A DNA stretch of 64,000 bases from Thalassotalea_A litorea (GTDB taxonomy: Bacteria; Pseudomonadota; Gammaproteobacteria; Enterobacterales; Alteromonadaceae), in contig NZ_JBHZSG010000008.1 of NCBI RefSeq assembly GCF_043642205.1, positions 1-64,000 of the forward strand, given 5' to 3'. Shown here piece by piece: positions 46,301 through 55,634 of the stretch (the first letter of the stretch is position 1; each line of letters opens with the position of its first letter). Under the pieces are notes generated by a model, which saw only the letters and a program-made list of their open reading frames with translations, ran no database searches and was not told the DNA's origin. A program made the translations under genes and the position numbers.

Positions 46301-46655
46301 GACAATCATTTCACCCAATTTCCCATTGTTTTTTAATAAACGAGCAACTCTATGTGTAAAGTGCGGGCCGTCGGCTTTGTGCTTCTGTTTCCGTGGCTAA
46401 AGTGATCAGGGAATTTACTGTGCTCATGGCTGTGGCAAGGGTGGGAATGCGCGAATAATCAGTAGGTTATGGATATGAAATTTATTTTTAAGGTTGGTGG
46501 TCTGATAAATGTACGGACTAGTTTGTAAAAATGGTTCTCGAACCAATAATTTGGTATTTAGCCGAAGCTTTACTATGTTCTAGTTCGTAACACTCTGTTT
46601 TATCGTATTTTTATTTAAATAAATTATAAGACCAAAAAAGGTCCGGGGAGAAACT
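46301..46655. other. promoter region of the third TonB-dependent receptor
   Basis: About 355 bp without an ORF. The last part carries the ribosome-binding site GGGGAG 6 bp before the ATG. No Fur or other box is recognised with confidence. Confidence 0.4.
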
Positions 46656-49532
46656 ATGAATACTAATTATATTAGTTTTCACGGGTGTTCTTTGACGATA
46701 TTAAGTAGTGCTGTATTAATCGCGTTAAGTTCACTGTCAACAACTGCTTACGCTCAGGAAGATGAAGTTGAAGAAGTCGAGCGAATTGAAGTTACGGGTT
46801 CACGTATTAAACGAACCGATTTAGAAACACCAGTACCTGTCACAGTCATCGGTCGGGATGATATTCTTGAAACCGGTGCGTTAAACGTTGCTGATGTGTT
46901 AAACCAATCGCCAGTCGCCATTGCTGGTTCCGATCAATCCAACACCTCATTCACTACCGGTTCCGTGGGTTTGAATACAACGGCATTGCGTAATCTTGGT
47001 GAATCAAGAACCTTAGTATTAGTTAATGGTCGACGCTTTGTATCTGGTGTCTCGCCGTCAGTTGGCTATGCGGTTGACTTAAATGCGATACCTGCCTCAA
47101 TGATTGAGCGCATTGAAATCTTAAAAAGTGCATCTTCCGCAGTGTATGGTTCAGATGCGGTTGCCGGAGTCGTTAATATAATTACTCGCAAAGATTTTGA
47201 AGGGGTCGAGTTAAACGCCCAAACCGGCATTTCTGCGGAAGGCGACCGAGAAAAGTATACGGTGAACATGACCGCAGGTAACAGTTGGGATACTGGTAGC
47301 GTGACCATGGCAATCGGTTACGATGACGATAAAGGATTAAAGTCGTCGGATCGGGAGTTCTCCGAATTTGATCAGGCTATCGTTCTTGACGAGGGTAATG
47401 AAGTTATCGATTTGTTTTTCTCTTCATTTCCCCCCGCTGGACGCGTTGGCGGCTTCAATACCGATGGTACGCCCTTTGATGGTGCCCATGAAACGGACAG
47501 TAATCGATTTAATCGTGCCGAATATCGACAGTTAGTAACTCCGATAGAACGAAAATATGCAGCTTTTAATATTAAACAAGAGCTGTCTGATAATGTGGAA
47601 ATGTTCACTGAGGTGAACTGGAATACATCAAAAACTAATGACTCAACCATTGAGCCTGTCCCTTTTGATGCTATCACCGACGTATATCTGCCAGATCGCG
47701 GCGGGGAAGTGGGTTTATTGATTGGTAATCCTATGGTTCCTCTCGGCTTGCAAGAAGCCCTACTAGCGCAAAGTACGCCCGAGAAGCCGGTAACTCTGGA
47801 CAGCCCTTTACCTGGCCTAGTAAGGCGAATGGTGGAATTCGGGCCGCGTTCAACCGATGTCGAACGTGATACCATTCGTATCGCTTCTGGGTTTGACTGG
47901 GATATCAGCGATAGTTGGGTTGTGAATGCCTTTGTTAGCTGGGGCAAAACAGACCAACGTCAGGAGAATGGCGGTCAGGTTAACGTTGAACGGGCAGCAT
48001 TGGCGTTTGATGTCGTTGAAGATGGCATGGGCGGCCTGAAATGTCGAAATGATCTTGCTGTATTGCAAGGCTGTGTACCGTTAAATCTGTTTGGTGCTGG
48101 GACTATTACACCGGCAGCGGTAGATTACATTAAGGTACCGGCGAAAGTGTTTGGTCAGGCAGAGCAGTTCGTTACGGGTGCAAGTATAGCGGGAGAATTG
48201 CCGTTTGAATTGCCTGGTGGATACATGGGGATGGCAGCAGGTGTCGAACACCGACTGGAAAAGGGCATCTTTCAACCCGGAGATTTAGCTCAGACAGGCG
48301 CTTCCAGCACCAATAAAGCAGAACCGACCGACGGTAGTTTTTATACCAATGATATTTACGCCGAGGTCAGTTTACCGATCCTCGATGCACTGATTGTTGA
48401 TGCGGCAGCGCGTTATTCAGATCATGAAATTGTTGGCGGTCAAACCACCTGGAATTTAGGTCTGGAATTCTCACCGTTTGAGGATTTGATGCTTCGAACG
48501 TCTTTTGCAACTGCAGTGCGTACGCCCAATATCGCTGATTTGTATGGTGGCAGGGGTGAAACGTTTGCAGGTGTCACTGACCCCTGTAATAACCTTCAGG
48601 CTGATGGTTCCGATGCGATAGACCCTGATATTCGCGCGAACTGTTTGTCCATTCCGGAAGTTGCTGCTCGGGTCGCCGCTACCGGAAGTTTTGAACTCAC
48701 CCAAATTGAATCACAAGGTACTGGCGGGACGATAGGCGGGAACCCAGGTGTTCAGGAAGAAACTGCGGATACCTTTAGTGCCGGTTTTGTCTGGCAGATT
48801 ATCGATAGTCTATCAATGACCGTAGACTACTACGATATTTCTATCGAGGATGCGATTGCCACGACCGTGCGTTCAACGGTTCTGTCACGTTGTTACGATG
48901 TTGACCCGAGTGTTTTTGACTCGACCTGTAGTAATGAAGCGGGTGAGGTGGGCGCGGTAAGAGATGGAAATGGTGCCTTGACCGAAGTTAACTCGGGTAC
49001 ATCGAATGAAAACAATCTGGACACTCAAGGGATTGATATCGAGCTGTCTTATCGACTGGAAACCGGGGTTGGTGATTTTTCTGCGGACCTCGTCTGGAAT
49101 CATTTGATTGAGTACATAGAGACCGGAATCAAAGACGGTTCTGAGATAGACTTTACCGGTCAGGTATTTACGCCTGATAATCGTGCTAACCTAAATCTTG
49201 GTTATCAACTCGATAGCTGGGCATTTGCGTGGCGGATGCGTTATTGGGACTCTTCAGTAGATTCGACCAATGGTGATAATTTCAATTTTACGAATTTTGA
49301 AGCATTGAAAGAATCTAATGTATTTCCATCGGTGGTATACCATGACATCTTTGCGACATGGTATGTTACCGACTCTACAAACCTGACCCTCAATGTGCGC
49401 AACCTGTTTGATAAGAAACCGCCGTTTGCTGGTCAGGGTTTTGCTAGTGGCGGTACCGGGATTAATACGGTATCCGAAGCCTATGATGTAACGGGTCAGT
49501 ACTTTCAGTTTAGTATTACGACCACATTCTAA
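46656..49532 (+). CDS. TonB-dependent outer-membrane receptor
   Basis: 958 residues. Signal peptide with cleavage after AYA (about 33), then acidic linker, TonB-box-like VERIEVTGSRIKR, plug (NVADVLNQSPVAIAGSD, LVLVNGRRF, AVYGSDAVAGVVNI) and long barrel with extracellular loops containing cysteine pairs (GGLKCRN...QGCVP; DPCNN...ANCLS; RCYD...STCS). The TonB-box to plug start repeats that of the 41572 receptor (ITxxSRIKRTDLE type), but codon use is ordinary and barrel sequence differs widely, so it is a paralogue of another specificity. Substrate unknown. Confidence 0.94.
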   Translation: MNTNYISFHGCSLTILSSAVLIALSSLSTTAYAQEDEVEEVERIEVTGSRIKRTDLETPVPVTVIGRDDILETGALNVADVLNQSPVAIAGSDQSNTSFTTGSVGLNTTALRNLGESRTLVLVNGRRFVSGVSPSVGYAVDLNAIPASMIERIEILKSASSAVYGSDAVAGVVNIITRKDFEGVELNAQTGISAEGDREKYTVNMTAGNSWDTGSVTMAIGYDDDKGLKSSDREFSEFDQAIVLDEGNEVIDLFFSSFPPAGRVGGFNTDGTPFDGAHETDSNRFNRAEYRQLVTPIERKYAAFNIKQELSDNVEMFTEVNWNTSKTNDSTIEPVPFDAITDVYLPDRGGEVGLLIGNPMVPLGLQEALLAQSTPEKPVTLDSPLPGLVRRMVEFGPRSTDVERDTIRIASGFDWDISDSWVVNAFVSWGKTDQRQENGGQVNVERAALAFDVVEDGMGGLKCRNDLAVLQGCVPLNLFGAGTITPAAVDYIKVPAKVFGQAEQFVTGASIAGELPFELPGGYMGMAAGVEHRLEKGIFQPGDLAQTGASSTNKAEPTDGSFYTNDIYAEVSLPILDALIVDAAARYSDHEIVGGQTTWNLGLEFSPFEDLMLRTSFATAVRTPNIADLYGGRGETFAGVTDPCNNLQADGSDAIDPDIRANCLSIPEVAARVAATGSFELTQIESQGTGGTIGGNPGVQEETADTFSAGFVWQIIDSLSMTVDYYDISIEDAIATTVRSTVLSRCYDVDPSVFDSTCSNEAGEVGAVRDGNGALTEVNSGTSNENNLDTQGIDIELSYRLETGVGDFSADLVWNHLIEYIETGIKDGSEIDFTGQVFTPDNRANLNLGYQLDSWAFAWRMRYWDSSVDSTNGDNFNFTNFEALKESNVFPSVVYHDIFATWYVTDSTNLTLNVRNLFDKKPPFAGQGFASGGTGINTVSEAYDVTGQYFQFSITTTF

Positions 49533-49547
49533 TGGTTTTATGGAATT

Positions 49548-49577
49548 AAAAAACGCCAGTTATTCTGGCGTTTTTTA
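49548..49577 (+). terminator. terminator of the receptor gene
   Basis: AAAAACGCCAG-TTATT-CTGGCGTTTTTT hairpin, 15 bp after the stop. Confidence 0.9.
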
Positions 49578-49663
49578 ATTTTTTCAAACGTTGTTACCGT
49601 TGATCTAAAGCCGAGGGTTCGTTTGTTGTCAACCTTTTAGCAGGCTATTTGCTCACAATACGA

Positions 49664-49810
49664 TTACGTGGCAATGAGATTCGCCTTGTCTAATTCCCAT
49701 TGTCGGACAACGACTCCCGGTTTAATGGGCTTTGCGTACTCTTTCGGATAGTAATCGCGATTGTTGAATATTGGCCTCCCATCTGGTGGTTTAATTCGGT
49801 TGTAACGTGA
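49664..49810 (-). pseudogene. possible decayed gene remnant
   Basis: 49-codon minus-strand frame without a start codon whose translation looks protein-like: RIKPPDGRPIFNNRDYYPKE followed by YAKPIKPGVVVRQWELDKAN and a stop. Both ends run into stops, so it is either a degraded gene or chance. No family is recognised. Confidence 0.3.
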
Positions 49811-50450
49811 TTATCGTCTTACCGTGGAGGAGCATTAAAATGTACAAACTGAACGTTTGACCAATAACATCTTTCCGTCGTCACTCAATGTCATTTTTCA
49901 CTTCAATACTTTTTGAACCAGACTAAGTGTCTTTGCTTGCGATTCTTTTTACGGACAAGGTGAAAAAATCCCGGCTTCAGGCTTAGCAAAAGCCTATTTG
50001 TTAAACTAGAGTTAACCCCACCAGACGATAAAACCGGGTTATTTTCGTCCATAATTTACCTGATATTGTGAGAATTTAGACTACCAATATTCTATTTAAA
50101 TTTGACTTACTACGAACAAGTTAGTAAAAAAGGTTTATGTCAATATTGTTTTTGTGTGTTTATTGACAGATTTTAATAAAAAAAAAGCGATAAAAGGTTA
50201 ATTTTTAAGCGCTAACGGTGTGCTAAGCAAATTGTTTGACTTTAACGTCAAGCTATTGTCTTATATACAGCTGTAATTTTAAAAAAGCAGAATAGAAAGA
50301 ACAATTTTGGCAACTTGGTCGCATTTATTTGTTGCGATTAGGTTAACAAGATTGTGTTTCTATTTTACAACAACTGAGCACTGAATTACCTAAATTCAGC
50401 ACCACCATTTTTGGTAGTGATTAAAGTTAAATAGCAATTGGTTGGGAACT
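49811..50450. promoter_or_regulatory. leader and promoter region of the TonB operon
   Basis: AT-rich 640 bp without an ORF. The operon promoter must be in here; TTGACT (50236-50241) with TATACAG (50263) 21 bp later is a loose sigma-70 candidate. Not called more precisely. Confidence 0.35.
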
Positions 50451-51233
50451 ATGTCCAAAATAAGCAAGAAAAGCCTAATCGCTTCGTCGATTGTTGGCGC
50501 CATGGCTTTGGCAGGTAGCAATTTTGCTTCCGCAGCCAGCCTGAACGAACTACAAAACGGCGAAGCTGCCATCGTTAAAGCTTCTGCTAAATCTCAAACT
50601 AAGATCAATAACATTTACGATCAAACTCAAGAGTTACTTGCTGAGTATCGTACTGTTGTTGACGAAACAGAGAACCTGAAAGTTTATAACGATCACGTTC
50701 AACGTCTTGTTAATGACCAGCAAGCTGGTATTGATTCCCTAGTACGTCAAATCGGTACAATTCAGGAAACCAAGAAAGGTGTGGTTCCTCTAATGTACAA
50801 GATGATTGAGTCTTTGGAGCAATTCGTAGAGCTTGATATCCCTGTGAACCTGAAAGACCGTACTGAGCGTCTTGCACGTCTTAATGACGTTATGTCACGC
50901 CAGGGTATCTCTGTAGCTGAGCAGTTTCGTTTAGTACTTGAAGCGTACGAAATTGAAACCGACTACGGTTCAATGTTCTCTGCTTATCAAGGTGACCTTG
51001 AATTTGAAGGCACGAACATTACAGTAGATTTTGTTCATATGGGTCGTACTGTCTTAGTTGCTCAATCTCTTGATTTGAAAAACGCATGGATCTGGGAACA
51101 CAGCTCGCGTGAGTGGAAAGCTTTGGAAGATGAATACCTAAGCCCAATCACTAAAGCAATTCGTATGGCGCGTAAACAAACTGCTCCTGATCTCGTTAAA
51201 CTACCAGTATATGCAGCGGGGGCTGGTGAATAA
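50451..51233 (+). CDS. DUF3450 periplasmic protein of the TonB operon
   Basis: 260 residues. Signal peptide cleaved after ASA (about 27), then a long coiled-coil region (SLNELQNGEAAIVKASAKS, QTQELLAEYRTVVDETEN) and a compact C-terminal domain (GRTVLVAQSLDLKNAWIWE). DUF3450 proteins regularly open TonB2-like operons of marine gammaproteobacteria. Role unknown, probably assists the TonB complex. ATG 50451 is chosen over a TTG at 50442. Stop overlaps the next start (TAATG). Confidence 0.87.
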   Translation: MSKISKKSLIASSIVGAMALAGSNFASAASLNELQNGEAAIVKASAKSQTKINNIYDQTQELLAEYRTVVDETENLKVYNDHVQRLVNDQQAGIDSLVRQIGTIQETKKGVVPLMYKMIESLEQFVELDIPVNLKDRTERLARLNDVMSRQGISVAEQFRLVLEAYEIETDYGSMFSAYQGDLEFEGTNITVDFVHMGRTVLVAQSLDLKNAWIWEHSSREWKALEDEYLSPITKAIRMARKQTAPDLVKLPVYAAGAGE

Positions 51234-52582
51234 TGAAAACTATGATTAAAAGCGCAGTAATCACTGCAACTCTAGTATTGACTGCAGGTATGTCTGTAGC
51301 ATCAGCTAACACGCTTGACGATTTGTTAAAGCAAGTGAAATCAGATCGCGTATCTGAAGCCAAACTTGATAAACAACGTGAGCAAGAATTCCTATCAGCA
51401 CGTGCCGACAAGCAAGCGTTGTTAAACAAAGCGAAAGCAGAGTTAAAAGCTGAGCAAGATCGTAACGCTCGCCTGACTAAGCAATTCGCTGACAATGAAA
51501 CCATGTTGACCACCAGAGAAGCTGAGCTAGAAGCGGCTAAAGGTGACTTAGGTGAAATGTTCGGTGTTGTACGCCGTGCATCTGGTAATGCTTATGGTCG
51601 TATCGCTACGTCTATCGTAAGTGCAGAATATCCAGGCCGTGAAGCGGTTCTTGATAAACTGGCCAACGCGAAAGAAATCCCAGTTCTTTCTGAGCTTGAA
51701 GAACTATGGTTTGCTCTTCAAACTGAAATGACTGAATCTGGTAAAGTGTCTACGTTCGACGCTGAAGTTACTATGCTTGACGGTGGCAAAGCCAACCAAA
51801 CGGTTACCCGTGTTGGTTCTTTCAACCTTCTATCGGATCAAGGTTACTTAAACTATAACGACGAACAGAAGCAAATTCAGCCGCTAGGTAAGCAACCTGA
51901 CACTGCCGTTGGCGATGTTGCTCCTTTCCTTGATAACGCATCTGGTTATGCTCCGTTGTTCATTGACCCTTCAAAAGGTCAAATTCTAAAGCTTGAAACT
52001 CAAAAGGCTACCTGGTCTGAACGTTATCACCAAGGTGGACCGGTTGGTTACGTAATCACTGCAGTTCTTATTCTTGGTTTCCTAATCGCTATTGAGCGTA
52101 TGGTATTCCTTGGCGCTGTTGGTGCGAAGATCAAGTCACAGCTTAAAAATACTTCACAACCGAATACAAACAACCCATTGGGTCGTATGTTGACTGTTTA
52201 TGAAGAAAACAAAAACATCGATGCAGAATCTCTTGAATTGAAACTTGATGAAGCAATTTTACGCGAAACACCTAAGGTAGAGCGCGGAATTAACATCATT
52301 AAGATTTTCGCTGCAATTGCTCCTTTATTAGGTCTACTAGGTACGGTTGTTGGTATGATTGGTACGTTCCAGTCAATCACACTATACGGTACAGGAGATC
52401 CTAAGATCATGGCTGGTGATATCTCAATGGCTCTTGTTACAACGGCTATGGGTCTAATCGCTGCATTACCTCTAATTCTTGTACACAGCATCGTAGCTGG
52501 TCGTGCGAAAACCATTTTCCACATCCTTGACGAGCAAAGCGCGGGTATCGTTGCTTCAATCGCCGAGAAGGAGAAACAATAA
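51233..52582 (+). CDS. MotA/TolQ/ExbB proton-channel protein with periplasmic N-domain (TtpC-like)
   Basis: 449 residues. Signal peptide, then about 230 residues of periplasmic coiled-coil and beta domain (AKAELKAEQDRNARLTKQF), then the ExbB-type channel: helix GYVITAVLILGFLIAIERM near 275, then LLGLLGTVVGMIGTFQSI and SMALVTTAMGLIAALPLIL. Matches TtpC of the Vibrio TonB2 system in layout, where it is needed together with ExbB2/ExbD2. It is coded between DUF3450 and ExbB with 1-bp overlaps. Confidence 0.9.
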   Translation: MKTMIKSAVITATLVLTAGMSVASANTLDDLLKQVKSDRVSEAKLDKQREQEFLSARADKQALLNKAKAELKAEQDRNARLTKQFADNETMLTTREAELEAAKGDLGEMFGVVRRASGNAYGRIATSIVSAEYPGREAVLDKLANAKEIPVLSELEELWFALQTEMTESGKVSTFDAEVTMLDGGKANQTVTRVGSFNLLSDQGYLNYNDEQKQIQPLGKQPDTAVGDVAPFLDNASGYAPLFIDPSKGQILKLETQKATWSERYHQGGPVGYVITAVLILGFLIAIERMVFLGAVGAKIKSQLKNTSQPNTNNPLGRMLTVYEENKNIDAESLELKLDEAILRETPKVERGINIIKIFAAIAPLLGLLGTVVGMIGTFQSITLYGTGDPKIMAGDISMALVTTAMGLIAALPLILVHSIVAGRAKTIFHILDEQSAGIVASIAEKEKQ

Positions 52583-53106
52583 TGTTATTCCTGATAGAAC
52601 TTTGGGAATCTGTCAGGGAATTTATTGCGACAGGCGGCTTCGTATTATACTTCGTCGCCTTGGCACTCTTCTTAATGTGGATCTTGATGATTGAGAAGTA
52701 CTGGTTTTTGACTTCGGTCTACCCAAAGATGAAGCGTGATATTATCGCGCGTTGGGACGCCCGTACGGATACAACTTCCTGGTATGCACATCGAATTAGA
52801 GATGCATGGATTTCTGAAGCGGCAGAGATATTAGACGCACGTATGCTAACCATTAAAACTTTGGTTGCTATGTGTCCACTTATCGGCTTGTTAGGTACCG
52901 TAACCGGTATGATTGCAGTATTTGAGATTATGGCAGTACAAGGTACGGGTAACCCGCGCTTGATGGCTGCAGGTATTTCAATGGCTACAATCCCAACGAT
53001 GGCTGGTATGGTTGCAGCCCTGTCTGGAGTGTTTTTCAGCTCTCGACTGGATGGCAAAGTTAAAATGGCCAAGGCCAAGCTTGTCGATAGCTTGCCTCAT
53101 CACTAG
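52582..53106 (+). CDS. exbB: ExbB-family proton channel component
   Basis: 174 residues, three transmembrane helices. FVLYFVALALFLMWILMIEKYW near the start, and the two conserved channel helices TLVAMCPLIGLLGTVTGMI and SMATIPTMAGMVAALSGVFF. Shorter than classical ExbB, as in TonB2-type systems. Forms the pore with ExbD, coded 12 bp later. Confidence 0.93.
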   Translation: MLFLIELWESVREFIATGGFVLYFVALALFLMWILMIEKYWFLTSVYPKMKRDIIARWDARTDTTSWYAHRIRDAWISEAAEILDARMLTIKTLVAMCPLIGLLGTVTGMIAVFEIMAVQGTGNPRLMAAGISMATIPTMAGMVAALSGVFFSSRLDGKVKMAKAKLVDSLPHH

Positions 53107-53118
53107 AGAGATTTTCTA

Positions 53119-53523
53119 ATGGGACGTAAACGTACTCGTGAAGAAGAAGAAGCGGCAATTGATATGACGCCGATGCTAGACATCGTCTTCATTATGCTTA
53201 TCTTCTTCATCGTAACCACTTCGTTTGTTAAAGAAGCTGGTATTGATGTGCAAAAGCCGAAAGCGGCTAATGCAAGTAAGAAACCGTCTGCGAACATTTT
53301 TATTGCGGTTCGTGAGAATGGTGAGATTTGGATGGACAAGCGTGTAGTTGATGTTGAACGTGTTTCTGCGAACATCGAAAAGCTACTTGCTGAACAACCA
53401 ACGGATATAGTAATCATCCAGGCTGACAAAGGCGCTCGTCACGGCGTCGTTGTTAAAGTGATGGATGCAATTAAGGATGCAGGAATCGATAAGATTTCTA
53501 TTGCTGCAGCAACAGGTGCATAA
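53119..53523 (+). CDS. exbD: ExbD-family biopolymer transport protein
   Basis: 134 residues with one membrane helix. The proton-carrying aspartate is Asp21 in MLDIVFIMLIFF; the N-terminal DMTPMLD is a family signature. Periplasmic domain with the pattern VVVKVMDAIKDAGI. Partner of ExbB. Confidence 0.94.
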   Translation: MGRKRTREEEEAAIDMTPMLDIVFIMLIFFIVTTSFVKEAGIDVQKPKAANASKKPSANIFIAVRENGEIWMDKRVVDVERVSANIEKLLAEQPTDIVIIQADKGARHGVVVKVMDAIKDAGIDKISIAAATGA

Positions 53524-53525
53524 TT

Positions 53526-54152
53526 ATGGTTCGCTTTTTAGTGTCAATACTATTGGGCGTGGCTGTAACCTTTGGTCTGTTTGTCTTCATGGCATTCCTG
53601 ATTTCAGGTGGAGCAAAACGTAACGCTGGTGATCAAGAACAAGTGATCATCGACATCGTTTCTACGCCACCTAAATCAAGTGTTCAGGAGCGCAAACGCG
53701 TACCACCGCCGCCGCCACCGCCACCTAAGACTCCGCCGAAGCCACAAGCTCCGGAGCCTGACACAAGTAATAACAACGCAGGGTTGTCGTTTAACGTCCC
53801 TGGTGTTGAATTATCCGGTGCTTCTGCCGGGATGGAAGGTCCAGGTGCAGGATTTGGTCGCGACGGTGAAGCAACGCCAATCGTTCGAATTGAGCCTAAA
53901 TACCCAATTCAAGCGGCTCGTGATGGTAAGGAAGGCTGGGTTCAGCTGAGCTTTACCATTAACGAAGTTGGCGGTGTGGAAGACGTATCGGTTATTGCTG
54001 CAGAGCCTAAACGTATTTTCGATAAGGAAGCTAAACGCGCCCTTCGTAAGTGGAAATACAAGCCAAAAATTGTTGATGGTAAACCTATCAAACAACCAGG
54101 TATGACAGTTCAGCTTGACTTCAAGATGAGCCAGGACGGAGGTGCACAGTAA
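53526..54152 (+). CDS. tonB: TonB energy transducer (TonB2-type)
   Basis: 208 residues. N-terminal membrane helix (about 3-27), a proline-rich spacer (eight consecutive Pro near 60, then PKTPPKPQAPEP) and the C-terminal TonB domain (EPKYPIQAARDGKEGWVQL, then ALRKWKYKPKI). Spans the periplasm to energise the receptors, including the three found here, though pairing is inferred. 2 bp after exbD. Confidence 0.95.
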   Translation: MVRFLVSILLGVAVTFGLFVFMAFLISGGAKRNAGDQEQVIIDIVSTPPKSSVQERKRVPPPPPPPPKTPPKPQAPEPDTSNNNAGLSFNVPGVELSGASAGMEGPGAGFGRDGEATPIVRIEPKYPIQAARDGKEGWVQLSFTINEVGGVEDVSVIAAEPKRIFDKEAKRALRKWKYKPKIVDGKPIKQPGMTVQLDFKMSQDGGAQ

Positions 54153-55414
54153 TGCTTAAAAAACTTATTAGTTCATCCTTACTGGTTGCTTTTGTTGCCA
54201 CCGCAACTTTGCCAGTAGCGACGCAAGTCGCTGCTGCAGAGCAGCAGGCAAAAAAGCCAAAGAAAAAGACGAAAATCGTTGGTCAATCCGTAGGTAAGAA
54301 AGTTCAAAAAGCTTTTGAAGCCTATTCCGAAGACCGTATCGACGATGCGCTGGTGATTCTTTTGGAAATTGAAACGTCTAAAGAATACGACCGTGCCTAT
54401 GTTGATCGCTTTATCGCTAATATGTACGCCACTAAAGGTGGTGACGCAAACAGTGCGAAAGCCGTCGAGTATCTTGAAAAAGCGACTAAAGACGACGTTC
54501 TTAACGATAAAGAGCATGCTGATTCTCTCAAGTTGCTTGCCGACTTGCAGATTCAACAAAAAATGTATCGCGAAGCACTTGGTAACTACGATGCCTGGAT
54601 GAAATATACCGGCGAAGAAGATGCCAATGCTTACGTAAAAATTGCTCAGGCTCATTATGAGTTGAAAGAACTGGATAAAATGATTGCGCCAGCCGATAAA
54701 GCCATTGCTTTATTTGAAGAGCCAAATCAAAATCCATATATCTTGAAACTTACGTCGTTTTACGAGCGCAAGAAGTACCCAGAGTCGGTGAAAGTTCTTG
54801 AAGAAGTGTTGCAATTGTTCCCTGAGAACAAAACGTGGTGGACTCAGCTAGGTATGTTTTACACCTTAGTTGAAGACTATGACCGCGCATTGTACACACT
54901 TGACTTGGCTTACAAACAAGGTTTCCTGGAGAAAGAATCAGAAATCAAAATGTTAGCGAATCTATACGCTAATAACGATGTACCGATTAAATCGGCTAAG
55001 CTGATGGAAAAGTATATCGATAGTGGTTTGATTCCGCGCACGACTGAGAACATGTTTACCATGGCAAACTCATTCCATGCGGCTCAGGAAGTGAAGACGG
55101 CAGCGAAATATTTCGGTGATACGGCGAAGCTTTCTAACGATGCGAAACATTACCGACGTCAAGGTCTTTTGTTGCAACAGTCAGAGCAGTATGATGCAGC
55201 GACTAAAGCACTACAAAAAGCCATTGACTTGGGCATTGATAATAAAGGTTCTGTATACATGACCATGGCGGAAGCATACTTCTACCAGGAAAAGTTTAAA
55301 GAAGCTTATGCATCAATTAAAAAAGCTCAGGAAGACCCTAAATCCCGTAAAGCTGCTCGCAGCTGGGCGCAGTACATCAAAGATACTGCTGACCGTAAAA
55401 AGGTTAAGATTTAA
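54152..55414 (+). CDS. tetratricopeptide-repeat protein of the TonB operon
   Basis: 420 residues. Signal peptide cleaved near VAA-A (about 29), then a lysine-rich stretch (KKPKKKTK) and about eight TPR-like helical repeats (AVEYLEKATKDDVLND, YREALGNYDAWMKYTGEE, YDRALYTLDLAYKQG, YDAATKALQKAIDLG). Periplasmic by prediction. Its position at the end of exbBD-tonB operons is conserved in related bacteria; it is expected to bind part of the complex. 1-bp overlap with tonB. Confidence 0.88.
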   Translation: MLKKLISSSLLVAFVATATLPVATQVAAAEQQAKKPKKKTKIVGQSVGKKVQKAFEAYSEDRIDDALVILLEIETSKEYDRAYVDRFIANMYATKGGDANSAKAVEYLEKATKDDVLNDKEHADSLKLLADLQIQQKMYREALGNYDAWMKYTGEEDANAYVKIAQAHYELKELDKMIAPADKAIALFEEPNQNPYILKLTSFYERKKYPESVKVLEEVLQLFPENKTWWTQLGMFYTLVEDYDRALYTLDLAYKQGFLEKESEIKMLANLYANNDVPIKSAKLMEKYIDSGLIPRTTENMFTMANSFHAAQEVKTAAKYFGDTAKLSNDAKHYRRQGLLLQQSEQYDAATKALQKAIDLGIDNKGSVYMTMAEAYFYQEKFKEAYASIKKAQEDPKSRKAARSWAQYIKDTADRKKVKI

Positions 55415-55433
55415 GTTCTCCGTTGATGTTTGA

Positions 55434-55470
55434 ACAAAAAAAACCAGCCTCCGGGCTGGTTTTTTATTTT
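55434..55470 (+). terminator. terminator of the TonB operon
   Basis: AAAAACCAGCC-TCCG-GGCTGGTTTTTT hairpin about 20 bp after the last gene. Confidence 0.9.
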
Positions 55471-55634
55471 TGTAGGCTTCAATTATTTAAAGCATTCGCT
55501 CTAGCAATGATTATGAGCTATAACATATACACGAATACAATAATTTGCTTCGAAACTTTCGTAGTATAAATGGGCAAATTATGGAATAATTTAAGCCATT
55601 CGAATTTGAATTTTAATAACAATATCGGTTACTC

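Noticed and set aside
47372..47947. 191-codon minus-strand ORF inside the third receptor
   Set aside because: Opposite to a clear receptor plug/barrel; composition is non-native.
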